From Gemmatimonas sp. (GTDB taxonomy: Bacteria; Gemmatimonadota; Gemmatimonadetes; Gemmatimonadales; Gemmatimonadaceae), in assembly GCA_021154325.1 (NCBI GenBank), contig JAJKIR010000151.1, forward strand, positions 1-64,000: DNA of 64,000 nt. Direction: 5' to 3'. Numbering within the stretch: the stretch's first letter is position 1; each line of letters starts with the position of its first letter. The notes beneath the pieces were generated by a model. It ran no database searches. It was not told the DNA's origin and saw only the letters and a list, made by a program, of their open reading frames with translations. The translations under genes and the position numbers were made by a program. Shown here piece after piece: positions 25,427 to 33,306 of the stretch.

Positions 25427-26512
25427 TCACGACCATGCGGCAGATACCCTTGATGTCCGAAAGAGCCGGCGCACGTTTACCACCGCCCCCTCCAGACCAT
25501 TGATGATCTTCACGAAGTGTGGCTGATCGTCATAGTGGGGAAAGCGCGGAACTGCAAAACGGTACTCGGCCGCGGACTCCTTGACGTCAAGGTACCGCGG
25601 CTCGCTGCAGACGGCCGCTGCCAAATTCATTCGTGCGAGAATGCTCTGCTCGCGGCTGGAATAGTCGCCGTTGGGATAGGAGAAAATTGGAATTGCGTTT
25701 GGCGTGCTTTCCTTGACTCGGCGCCAGGAAGTTTCCAACTCAAAAGCAGCCTGCTCGTCGCCCGTCATTGGGAGAATGGGATGCGTGACCGTGTGCGGAC
25801 CAAAGGTCACACCGGAAGCACCCAGTCGACGGACGTCGTGCCAGCTCATGGGCGCGTACCGCAGCGGCGGAGCTGCCGCCAAGCTGCTGCCGCATGCGGC
25901 CAGGATCTGTTCGATCACCGACAGACGCACAGCGTTAGGGACGCGCTTGAGCCGCGTGGTTAGATCCAGACTGATTCGCATCCGGTCAGATACACTCCCC
26001 AACTCATACTTCAATGCCGCATCATTGATTTCGATCGCGAGCGCGCGACGATCGGTCGAAAGAATCGCAGCCTCGATCCGATCCCACCACAGCCACTCTG
26101 CTCCGTCAATGAATGCCGTCGGGAGAAAGACCGTCACAGGACAGTCGAATGCCGCAAAAATTCTAGAGCCCACCCGCGCGAAGTCGCCGTACCCATCGTC
26201 GACGGTGAACGCGATAGCGGATCGTTCCCGAAGGCTGCCGTCCCGGAGGCCTTCAATGAGCTCCATGAGGCCGAGAACAAGGCAGCGCTCGCGACGGAGT
26301 AGCTCGAGCTGACTACGCAAGATTTGCTCGGGGTGCCCGGCAATTCCATGCGCCGGATCCTCGAACCTGTGCAGAGTGAAGACGATGCAGCGACCGCGTG
26401 TCAGCCGCCGAAGCACTGACGAGGCGACGCGCGTGGTCAACATCGACAATGCAATCCGCTTCGCGCGATGAACGAGACCGGCGTCTGCGTCGAGGTGAGA
26501 AGGGATTAGCAT
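25427..26512 (-). CDS. NodB-type polysaccharide deacetylase (first copy)
   Basis: 361 aa. FTVDDGYGDF near residue 103 is NodB motif 1 with the catalytic-base and metal Asp pair, and GPHTVTHPIL near 234 is motif 2 with the two metal-binding His; FSYPNGDYS near 280 is the later substrate-groove motif. It would remove N-acetyl groups from a polysaccharide or lipid-linked intermediate. No signal peptide is evident. Its ATG overlaps the stop of the upstream glycosyltransferase by seven bases, placing it in an operon with that gene and the flippase. Confidence 0.9.
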   Translation of the reverse strand: MLIPSHLDADAGLVHRAKRIALSMLTTRVASSVLRRLTRGRCIVFTLHRFEDPAHGIAGHPEQILRSQLELLRRERCLVLGLMELIEGLRDGSLRERSAIAFTVDDGYGDFARVGSRIFAAFDCPVTVFLPTAFIDGAEWLWWDRIEAAILSTDRRALAIEINDAALKYELGSVSDRMRISLDLTTRLKRVPNAVRLSVIEQILAACGSSLAAAPPLRYAPMSWHDVRRLGASGVTFGPHTVTHPILPMTGDEQAAFELETSWRRVKESTPNAIPIFSYPNGDYSSREQSILARMNLAAAVCSEPRYLDVKESAAEYRFAVPRFPHYDDQPHFVKIINGLEGAVVNVRRLFRTSRVSAAWS

Positions 26513-27624
26513 GGGTTCTCGGTGTCGCGTGACGCAGCATGGACCGCACGCGATTTCCGTCGGGCGGAGCGTACGCGCCGTATCGCTGTTCTCATGCCCT
26601 CAGGGGCGAACGTCGAGGCGAGCAGCAGCGCCGCCCGTCGCCGGCGTCGGATCCACAGACTCTGCCAAAGGTGCGCGCGCGCTTTGGCGTCGTTGCCCTC
26701 CTGGAGCTCCGCTTCTCCCACCCAGAGATGAAGATCGGACATCCGCTGCTCCATCCAGCCCGACGGCAATTGCGCGCGCGCACCCCCGTCTGCCATCCAG
26801 CGGTTCACGGTGCGAAGCGCGTTTCTGGCGATCGTTGCCCCATACCGTGGGGCAGTGAGCTGGTCTGCGGCTCCGATCCGGTACAGAACGCTGGGCCAGT
26901 CCAGGAACGCAACCGGGCCATGCCATGTTGTGCGGGTGTGGAACTCATAGTCTTCTCCCGACGGAGAAAACGATTCGTCGAATCCTCCAACTCGCATCAA
27001 CCGTGAACGCCGGAGCAGCACCGTCGACGTGTGTACCAAGCTCCCCATAAGCATGTAGGCGAACAGGTCTCCAGAGTACATCGGAGCCGTTGCGACGGAC
27101 TCGGGAGCATCCGACCATGCGTCCTTCAGCACCCCACCAGGGGTAGCCACCTCTTCGAGATGAACGGTTTGATACGTGGCGTACATCGTTCGGAGGTATC
27201 GTTCCTGGCGTAGCTTGCCCTCCCAATCCAGCGCCGTCATGTCCGTCCACACCATCCCGGCGGTGGGAAATCGCCGCAGAACCGCCAACTGCGCCTCCGC
27301 TTTCCATGGAAGCCAAGCGTCATCCGAGTCGAGCAGCGCGACGAACTCGCCCCGCGTGTGCCGCAGTCCAAGATTTCGCGCCGACGAGACGCCTCTATTC
27401 TCTTGCCGGTAATAGCGGACGCGCGATCCGTAACTCCGGACCAGCCCCTCGGTATCGTCGGTCGACCCGTCGTCAGCAATGATCACCTCTACGCTGGCGT
27501 AGGTCTGCTGAAGCGCGCTCTCGATTGCGCGACCCAAGACGTGCGCGCGATTGTACGTGGGAATCACCACGCTCACCAGCCCCGCCTCTCCGGGGCCATG
27601 CACGATTCCCGGCGGAATTTTCAT
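26506..27624 (-). CDS. Family 2 glycosyltransferase
   Basis: 372 aa from ATG 27624, which overlaps the flippase stop in an ATGA. GT-A fold: SVVIPTYNRAHVLGRAIESA near residue 18, IIADDGSTDDTE, and LLDSDDAWLPW near residue 105 carrying the nucleotide-sugar DxD equivalent. FSPSGEDYEFHTRTTW near 215 supplies the ED acceptor-base motif. Soluble, no TM helices. It transfers a sugar from a nucleotide donor to a growing repeat unit at the inner face of the membrane; the sugar is not predictable. A longer frame upstream of the ATG is antisense-like and was rejected. Confidence 0.9.
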   Translation of the reverse strand: MKIPPGIVHGPGEAGLVSVVIPTYNRAHVLGRAIESALQQTYASVEVIIADDGSTDDTEGLVRSYGSRVRYYRQENRGVSSARNLGLRHTRGEFVALLDSDDAWLPWKAEAQLAVLRRFPTAGMVWTDMTALDWEGKLRQERYLRTMYATYQTVHLEEVATPGGVLKDAWSDAPESVATAPMYSGDLFAYMLMGSLVHTSTVLLRRSRLMRVGGFDESFSPSGEDYEFHTRTTWHGPVAFLDWPSVLYRIGAADQLTAPRYGATIARNALRTVNRWMADGGARAQLPSGWMEQRMSDLHLWVGEAELQEGNDAKARAHLWQSLWIRRRRRAALLLASTFAPEGMRTAIRRVRSARRKSRAVHAASRDTENPC

Positions 27625-29105
27625 GTACGTGCCGCGACTGCTGTTCGATAACCCGAAAAGGGCGTGACTACGATGCCCCGCCGGCTCTTGACCCTCACAG
27701 CCAGCACCACGGCTCGGACCACGCCGGCGATTGCGGTTGCGCAGGCCGTCCCAATGACACCGAACCTGGGTGTCAGCACGAGGCTCAGGGCGAGGTTGAG
27801 GACGGCACTCCCACCGATGACAAAGCTGGCCTCGTGCTGGAGCCCGGTCATGGTCATGATAAACCCCGACAGCGCCCCAACGCTCGCGGCGACGACAACT
27901 CCCACGCTGAGCACGAGCAACACAGGGTAGCCGGCGACGAATCCTGGTCCGAACCAACCCAGCGCTACCTTGCCGAAAATCGCTATCAGAGGAACCACGG
28001 GAAGCGAGATAGCGAGGTTGAGGCGAGTCGCGATAGTGACGAGCCGCTGAAGATCTCCGAGTCGACGCTGCGCATACAGCGACGATATCAAAGGAGTTGT
28101 AATGAACAGCACGCCGGTCACGCCGAACCCGATCAGGGTAGCAAACTGGTTCGCCACGCCATATACCCCTGCCTGGGCTGTCCCGAGATATGTGCCGACG
28201 ATGAGCACATCGCTCTGGGCAGAGAGCACCAGGTTCGCACCCGCAATTATGACCATACTCGCCGCAGTGCGCATCCACTCCGCAGTTGCATAGTACGGGG
28301 TAGCTCGTGCAATCGGCTCGGTCATGGTCCACCGCAGCAGAGCACTGCTAAGCACAAGCGCGGCACTGGTGGCGCCGAACTGGATAGCAAGCGCACCAGC
28401 AGCGTTCAATCGAGTGCCCAATCCGTGCGCCAATACCAGAACCGTCAGCCCGACGAGCAGTGGCCGAACCAACAGATTCGGAGAGAGCGCTCGCCGCACC
28501 TCTTTGAATCCCTGCAGGCATCCTGCCTGTAGCCATAGCAGGGCCGTGACGGGAATCAGTGCGCATCCGAGATAGTAAGCGCCCACCCGCTCTGTGCCGA
28601 TGACGCCCCGTAGGACCCATGTCCCAATGACGGTCGCAACAGCTACGACGAGCGTTGTTCCGCCGACGATCTCGTGGCTCCGGCGAAGGAAGCCTCGCAG
28701 CAGCGCCCACTCCCGTGTACCTGCGTACGCACCAACGTAACGGATGGCACACGGGTCGAACTCCAGCTTCGCAACGAGCACCGCGATGTTTACCGCAGCG
28801 AGAACGTAGAGGTACAAGCCATACTGCTCCTGATGCAGAGTTCGGACGAGAAGGAGCTGAACAAAAAATCCGAGCGCCATGGCGAGCGCATTGATGGCAA
28901 AGGACCAGAGGGCGCCCCTTGCGATAGTCGCGCCCAAGGCGCTGCTCGCACGTAACCACTGCAACGAGGAGGCGAGCCTCCCCGACGTCCGATCGGGTCT
29001 CCGGCCTTCCGTCAAGGCTGAGCTGTGAACCGCCAGTGAGTCGGACGAACTGAACTCCGGCCCGCTCCTTACCATTGCGGCTTCGGCGGATATGAACAGC
29101 CCCAA
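27621..29105 (-). CDS. Wzx-type polysaccharide flippase (MOP superfamily)
   Basis: 494 aa with about 12-14 hydrophobic segments after a 60-residue polar N-terminus. The start of the membrane part, IARGALWSFAINALAMALGFFVQLLLVRTLHQEQYGLYLYV, follows the usual flippase layout (G.G....LR.L...YG.Y). The later SDVLIVGTYLGTAQAGVYGVANQFATL is the mid-protein repeat found in Wzx proteins. It would flip undecaprenyl-linked repeat units to the periplasm. First gene of the flippase-GT2-deacetylase operon. A second ATG 11 codons in is also possible. Confidence 0.9.
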   Translation of the reverse strand: MGLFISAEAAMVRSGPEFSSSDSLAVHSSALTEGRRPDRTSGRLASSLQWLRASSALGATIARGALWSFAINALAMALGFFVQLLLVRTLHQEQYGLYLYVLAAVNIAVLVAKLEFDPCAIRYVGAYAGTREWALLRGFLRRSHEIVGGTTLVVAVATVIGTWVLRGVIGTERVGAYYLGCALIPVTALLWLQAGCLQGFKEVRRALSPNLLVRPLLVGLTVLVLAHGLGTRLNAAGALAIQFGATSAALVLSSALLRWTMTEPIARATPYYATAEWMRTAASMVIIAGANLVLSAQSDVLIVGTYLGTAQAGVYGVANQFATLIGFGVTGVLFITTPLISSLYAQRRLGDLQRLVTIATRLNLAISLPVVPLIAIFGKVALGWFGPGFVAGYPVLLVLSVGVVVAASVGALSGFIMTMTGLQHEASFVIGGSAVLNLALSLVLTPRFGVIGTACATAIAGVVRAVVLAVRVKSRRGIVVTPFSGYRTAVAART

Positions 29106-29499
29106 TGCCAGCGCCGGCGAAGTGTAGCACCAGGCCTTGCGTCGCTCGATTGGATCGCCGTCATGGCGTCAGGATTCATAGGGATCGCTGCGGGATCGCA
29201 GGGGCCGACCGCCCTGCGCCCCTTCGGAAGGGAGTAGCGCGCGTGAACACAGGGGAGCCATCGGGACTTGAGCGAGGCAGACGGAGGGCCAACCGAAGGC
29301 GTTTAGCGCTTCAGGCGGCATCTCCATTTCACACAACGGATTAGGAGGGGGTCTTTCGCCCCCAGTTGCGTTGCTCGTGTCTCGTTGTGTCGCAAGCAAT
29401 CCACACCATTCCACACCGCAGCCGCGACGATCTCGCGCATGGCGGTCCTCGCGCACGTCTGCAAAGTGAGCCGCGTTAGGCGTGAGGGTGTGCCAACGC
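29106..29499. other. Intergenic region with a GGGGG-CGAAAGA-CCCCC hairpin
   Basis: About 390 bases between the flippase start and the stop of the pseudo-receiver gene. A minus-strand hairpin GGGGGCGAAAGACCCCC lies near 29346-29362, and there is one CGTTAGG at 29474. The frame crossing it is Arg/Pro/Cys-rich and not convincing. Presumably it contains the promoter of the flippase operon. Confidence 0.5.
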
Positions 29500-29922
29500 C
29501 TATTGCGCGGCCTGCTCCGGTGGCGTATCTCGAGGCCGTCCCGTTACTCGCACCCGCTGCGCCACGTATTGGACGAGCGCCGCCAGTCGCTGTCGCTCGA
29601 GCGGAAGCATGATGTTCGCGAGCACGACGCGCTGCAGCGACGGCGACAGCACCTCCGCGTCGTGCTCTCCGCCAACGTTATAGAGAATGAGCGCTCCCCC
29701 CGGGGCGAGCGGAATGCTGAGGACTTCCCCTCGCGACGTCACCGCCAGCTCCGCTTCCATCAGCGCTATCAACGGACGACGACGCGCCGCGAGATCGCGT
29801 GCGTCACGAAGCGAGTCCGTGGCAGTCGTTGCGTAGCCGAGCGCGCCGAGCGACTGCGAGAGTCCCTCGAGGAGCGCCGAGTCCGAGCCAATGAGCAATA
29901 GGGAGATCGGATCGTTTGCCAT
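29500..29922 (-). CDS. Degenerate response-regulator receiver-like protein
   Basis: 140 aa. The pattern SLLLIGSDSALLEGLSQSLGALGYATTATDSLRDA followed by RRPLIALMEAELA resembles a CheY-like receiver, but the acidic pair is reduced to a single Asp and the phospho-acceptor position reads Glu (LMEAEL) rather than Asp, so normal phosphorylation is unlikely. Glu at this place often mimics the phosphorylated state. No output domain. Last of a three-gene unit with YggT and YggU proteins (12-base gap to the latter). Assignment as a receiver is tentative. Confidence 0.55.
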   Translation of the reverse strand: MANDPISLLLIGSDSALLEGLSQSLGALGYATTATDSLRDARDLAARRRPLIALMEAELAVTSRGEVLSIPLAPGGALILYNVGGEHDAEVLSPSLQRVVLANIMLPLERQRLAALVQYVAQRVRVTGRPRDTPPEQAAQ

Positions 29923-29934
29923 GCCGCGACGAGT

Positions 29935-30252
29935 TTATCGCGTCGTTGCGCCTCTGACTAGTCGCCAGATGTGTTCAGGCCCGACGCCGACGACCTCAAC
30001 CACTTTGCTCCGTGATTGTTCTCCTGCAACAATGCGCACCGCTGCGCGTGTGACGCAGAGCACTTCGGCGAGGAAATCGACGAGCGCAGCGTTTGCCGCA
30101 CCGTCGACGGGTGGCGCCGTGAGTCGGACTTTGATCGCCTCGCCGTGCAGACCAGCGATCTCAGTTCGAGAAGCCCTGGGTTGCACGTGAACGGGAAATC
30201 GGATGCTGCCGCCGCGGTCGTCAACTCGTGGCAGCGAGTGCAGGGGAGTCAC
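29935..30252 (-). CDS. YggU/DUF167 family protein
   Basis: 105 aa from a GTG start. FPVHVQPRASRTEIAGLHGEAIKVRLTAPPVDGAANAALVDFLAEVL is the DUF167 signature (V.P.as...I.G.....K.ri.apPvdGkAN..li..La). A small alpha/beta protein of unknown function, often found next to YggT. It starts three bases after the YggT stop, so the two are coupled. Confidence 0.92.
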   Translation of the reverse strand: MTPLHSLPRVDDRGGSIRFPVHVQPRASRTEIAGLHGEAIKVRLTAPPVDGAANAALVDFLAEVLCVTRAAVRIVAGEQSRSKVVEVVGVGPEHIWRLVRGATTR

Positions 30253-30255
30253 GCC

Positions 30256-30864
30256 CTACGCGCCGACTGCCGCCCCGACGAGTCGCAACACGGTCGGCTC
30301 GAGTATCCACGCGAGCAGCAAGTACGCGACGATTGGCGTGATGTCGATCATCCCGAGTAGGGGAATGACTCGCCGCAGCGGAACCAGGATCCAGTTGGTA
30401 AGCGGATTGGTCCACCGAATCCAGCGCGAATACGGTGAGATGGGCAGCCATGATGAGAGCACGCGCACGATGAGCGCGAGCTCGACGATCTTGAACGCCC
30501 AGCTGAGGAGGATGATCGGCAGCGCGCGCGGGTTGCTGATCCCGGCCGCGAGTTGAAGAAGCAACCCGCCGACGAAGTCGAGGAGCGAGATCAGAACGAC
30601 GCCGCCGACGATAACGGCGACGAGGGACCACCATGGGGCGGAGGCGGGTTGGCCACCGGCGCGCATGACGGTGCGCTCGACAGGAACCATCAGGGGGTCG
30701 ACCGATCTACGGAAGAAACGGGCGATGCCATTGAAGGGGCTGATGCGGCGAGTGCGGACCAGCCAGTCGACCAGCGCGATAACCGCGACAATGACGGCAG
30801 CCACAAACAGGACTACGCGTAGGCCGTGCACTAGCAGCGCATATCCGACCAGAAATCCATTCAT
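30256..30864 (-). CDS. YggT family integral membrane protein
   Basis: 202 aa with four to five TM helices in two repeats, each containing the YggT pattern: WLVRTRRISPFNGIARFFRRSVDPLMVPV in the first and SSWLPISPYSRWIRWTNPLTNWILVPLRRVIP in the second. YggT proteins have been linked to osmotic adaptation in bacteria and to membrane organisation in plastids (CCB3); the mechanism is unclear. First gene of an operon with YggU and the pseudo-receiver. Confidence 0.92.
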   Translation of the reverse strand: MNGFLVGYALLVHGLRVVLFVAAVIVAVIALVDWLVRTRRISPFNGIARFFRRSVDPLMVPVERTVMRAGGQPASAPWWSLVAVIVGGVVLISLLDFVGGLLLQLAAGISNPRALPIILLSWAFKIVELALIVRVLSSWLPISPYSRWIRWTNPLTNWILVPLRRVIPLLGMIDITPIVAYLLLAWILEPTVLRLVGAAVGA

Positions 30865-31198
30865 CCGACGTGAATAATAGTCCGCGTAGGGTGTCGGGTC
30901 AGTCTCGACACCATTTTTGTACTCTGCCCCTCCTCCGACAATTGACGTTCGGGGCGCGGCTTCCTTTCACAAAGACTGTTGCGACAGTACCGCATCTCTA
31001 CGCTACGACACGGCCCCAGGGACCGCCAAGTTCAAGCCAGTAAACACACTAGGAAATGTCGTCCGCTGGTTTCGCGCTTGCGTGGCACGTTCTCGCCTTC
31101 CCGGGTCGAAGTCGAAGTGAACAGTACGCGCTTGCATTCGGTACGGCACGGAGTGCAGGAGGGGATAGAATGGTTGCGCCTCACTTGGCGATGCGCGA
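30865..31198. other. Intergenic region between divergent genes
   Basis: About 330 bases between the YggT gene and the nucleotidyltransferase gene, which point away from each other, so both promoters should be here. No inverted repeat, CGTTAGG word or convincing small gene was seen. Confidence 0.5.
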
Positions 31199-32371
31199 AT
31201 GAGTTCGGCGGAATCGATTCTTCGTAAGCACCGTGAAGCGCGGCTTGTGTTCGCACTGGCGGGACCGCGAACCTCGTGGCCCGAGCTCGAAACCCAGAGT
31301 CTCGACTGGCCACGACTGCTTGCAATCGCTTCGAAGCATAGAGCGGTCATCGCCACGCGTCGCTACTTCAGTCACAGCGAGGCCGATCGAATACCTCGTG
31401 AGGCCGAGCTCCAACTCGCCGTCCTGGCGCTCGACGCCAAACAGCGAATGCTCCGTCTGGAGCAGCGCCTCCAGGAATCTTTGGCCGCGCTGCACGATGC
31501 AGGGATTTCAGTTACGCTGCTGAAAGGCGCAGCGATCGGCCTCGGAGTCTATTGCGCAATGGCCGAGCGGATGATGAGCGATATCGATCTTCTCGTCGAC
31601 GCCGAACAGGTGCTCGACGCTCGGGATGTTCTGAAGCGCGTCGGCTGGGTCATGGACGCATCCCTTCCCGGCGACGAGTCATATGCTGGGCATCATCACC
31701 TTCCTCCGCTTCTCGACGTGAGTGGTACGGACTGTCGACTGGAGCTGCATACCGCCATCCTGCCGACGGCCCATCCATTCGACTTGCCCCATCGCGCGAT
31801 ACAGGGCGCCTCACGAGAGTTGCGGGTGGGAAACACTCCAGTAAGAGTGCTCGGCGCAACGCACTATGCATTGCATGTCGCCACTCACTGGGCCTGGGCC
31901 AATGAGCTTGTCGATGGAGCGTGGAATGCATTCCGAGACTTGGCTACACTCATCGAGCGCGGGATGCTGAATCTCGAGCACTTTGCCCAAGAGGCGATCG
32001 TGTGGCGCGCCGCGACATGTGCGTATTGGACGCTCCGCTTAGGAAGCCGACTCGCCGGCCTCCCGGCGCCCACGGCGGTGATGCGTCGTTTGAAGCCGCC
32101 GTTGCCTGAGGCAGTGCTCTCCAGACTGGAACGACACTTTCTTCGGCAGCTTCTGGATCGAAGAGACTCTTGCCCGTCGATCACCATGACGCGCGCGCTC
32201 TGGTCGCTGGCCATTTGTCCCACGCAGAGTGGCCACGGCGTAACGCGCCCGTGGCTCGCATTGCCCGAGCTGAGCCTCGCGCGGGCCGCCGTCCACCGGG
32301 TCTCGATCGCTAATCGAGATCGTGCGCGAAGAGCGATGAAGGGTTTTGTATATCTCGCGGATGTGCTCTGA
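31199..32371 (+). CDS. Nucleotidyltransferase family protein (NTP_transf_5-like)
   Basis: 390 aa. LLKGAAIGLGVY near residue 103 followed by MMSDIDLLVD near 122 is the DxD nucleotidyltransferase pattern of the PF14907-type family, which is common in exopolysaccharide and lasso-peptide loci. The mid region (HLPPLLDVSGTDCRLELH, HYALHVATHWAW) provides the His-rich segment also seen there. It presumably transfers a nucleotide to a polymer, lipid or peptide partner; the acceptor is unknown. It stands alone on the plus strand and converges on the FkbM gene. Its family is often found with HPr-kinase-like and PqqD proteins, which are 8 kb away here. Confidence 0.8.
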   Translation: MSSAESILRKHREARLVFALAGPRTSWPELETQSLDWPRLLAIASKHRAVIATRRYFSHSEADRIPREAELQLAVLALDAKQRMLRLEQRLQESLAALHDAGISVTLLKGAAIGLGVYCAMAERMMSDIDLLVDAEQVLDARDVLKRVGWVMDASLPGDESYAGHHHLPPLLDVSGTDCRLELHTAILPTAHPFDLPHRAIQGASRELRVGNTPVRVLGATHYALHVATHWAWANELVDGAWNAFRDLATLIERGMLNLEHFAQEAIVWRAATCAYWTLRLGSRLAGLPAPTAVMRRLKPPLPEAVLSRLERHFLRQLLDRRDSCPSITMTRALWSLAICPTQSGHGVTRPWLALPELSLARAAVHRVSIANRDRARRAMKGFVYLADVL

Positions 32372-32398
32372 ATGGGGCGGGGTGCGAAGTCAGTGCGC

Positions 32399-33172
32399 TC
32401 ACGCGAGCGAGTCCGGCCCACGATGCTTCCAGAATAACCCGTCGATTTCGATCGCGGTGAGCTTGTCGCCTGGGTCCCACGTCACGGGGTACAGTCCACA
32501 GAGACGAAAGCCCAGCTTCCGAAGGGTGGTGATCGCCTCGGACAACTCGTTCGATGCGCCCGTGTATATGGGTTGCGCCGCGAGCTCGAGCTGCAATGCG
32601 TCGATCTGATTCAGGTGAGCCGTTGCCCCGCGCAGCACGATGAGGTCATAGCCCTGCGTATCCAGCTTCAAGAAGACGCGCGGTTCATCAATCCCTTTCA
32701 TGCACTCGGTCCAGAGTGAATCGAGAGCCCGGATTGGCACGGACCGCGTTTCCTGCACGTGCATCTTGCCGGCAAACCGATCCGTTCCGAAGGCATTGGG
32801 GGACAACAACGAGGTGAAGACGGAATCCTGTAGCACGTTGACTGTGGCCGTGCCGTCGCTATCGCCAAGCGCTACTTCGAATCCTCTCCAATCGGGATCG
32901 CGCGCCCGCGCTCGCCGCAGTGTCGAGAAGCTCTCATGGACAGGTTCAAACGAGACCACGCGCCCGCGATATCCAGCGTCGCGCACACGCTGCGCGAATT
33001 CTCCGTAATGCGCGCCGACGTCAAGAATGCAATTGATGCGGAGCTGGGTACAAACCTGCAGCAGATGGTTCTCGAGCGAATACGTTTGGGGATGACGCCC
33101 GAGAAAATACCCCATGCTGGCGAGTACGCGCTTGGTCGACTCCTTCAATCGAGATTTGATGCCGAGTTGCAT
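32399..33172 (-). CDS. FkbM family methyltransferase
   Basis: 257 aa from ATG 33172; a GTG at 33241 would add 23 residues. Motif I of the SAM-binding fold is ILDVGAHYGEFAQRV near residue 48, then VVSFEPVHESF, and LKLDTQGYDLIVLRGA near 175, all characteristic of FkbM-type O-methyltransferases that decorate polysaccharides and natural products. A fragment of a second, closely related gene is found at 37.63 kb, downstream of the glycosyltransferase on the opposite strand. Located between the nucleotidyltransferase and the fused dehydrogenase gene. Confidence 0.9.
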   Translation of the reverse strand: MQLGIKSRLKESTKRVLASMGYFLGRHPQTYSLENHLLQVCTQLRINCILDVGAHYGEFAQRVRDAGYRGRVVSFEPVHESFSTLRRARARDPDWRGFEVALGDSDGTATVNVLQDSVFTSLLSPNAFGTDRFAGKMHVQETRSVPIRALDSLWTECMKGIDEPRVFLKLDTQGYDLIVLRGATAHLNQIDALQLELAAQPIYTGASNELSEAITTLRKLGFRLCGLYPVTWDPGDKLTAIEIDGLFWKHRGPDSLA

Positions 33173-33306
33173 GTCGCAGTTGAATCGCGAAGACGAAGCT
33201 ACGAGCCCATGAAGCGACCGGCGGAGCCCATGAATCGTCACCTGCGAGACTGCGGAAGGACAATAAGATTTCTGAATTCGCCGATGCTATGAGCCAAGTG
33301 CGCTCG

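Noticed and set aside
29106-29499. Possible c-di-GMP riboswitch ahead of the flippase operon
   Set aside because: Only scattered similarity; the conserved GEMM core and tetraloop receptor could not be found.
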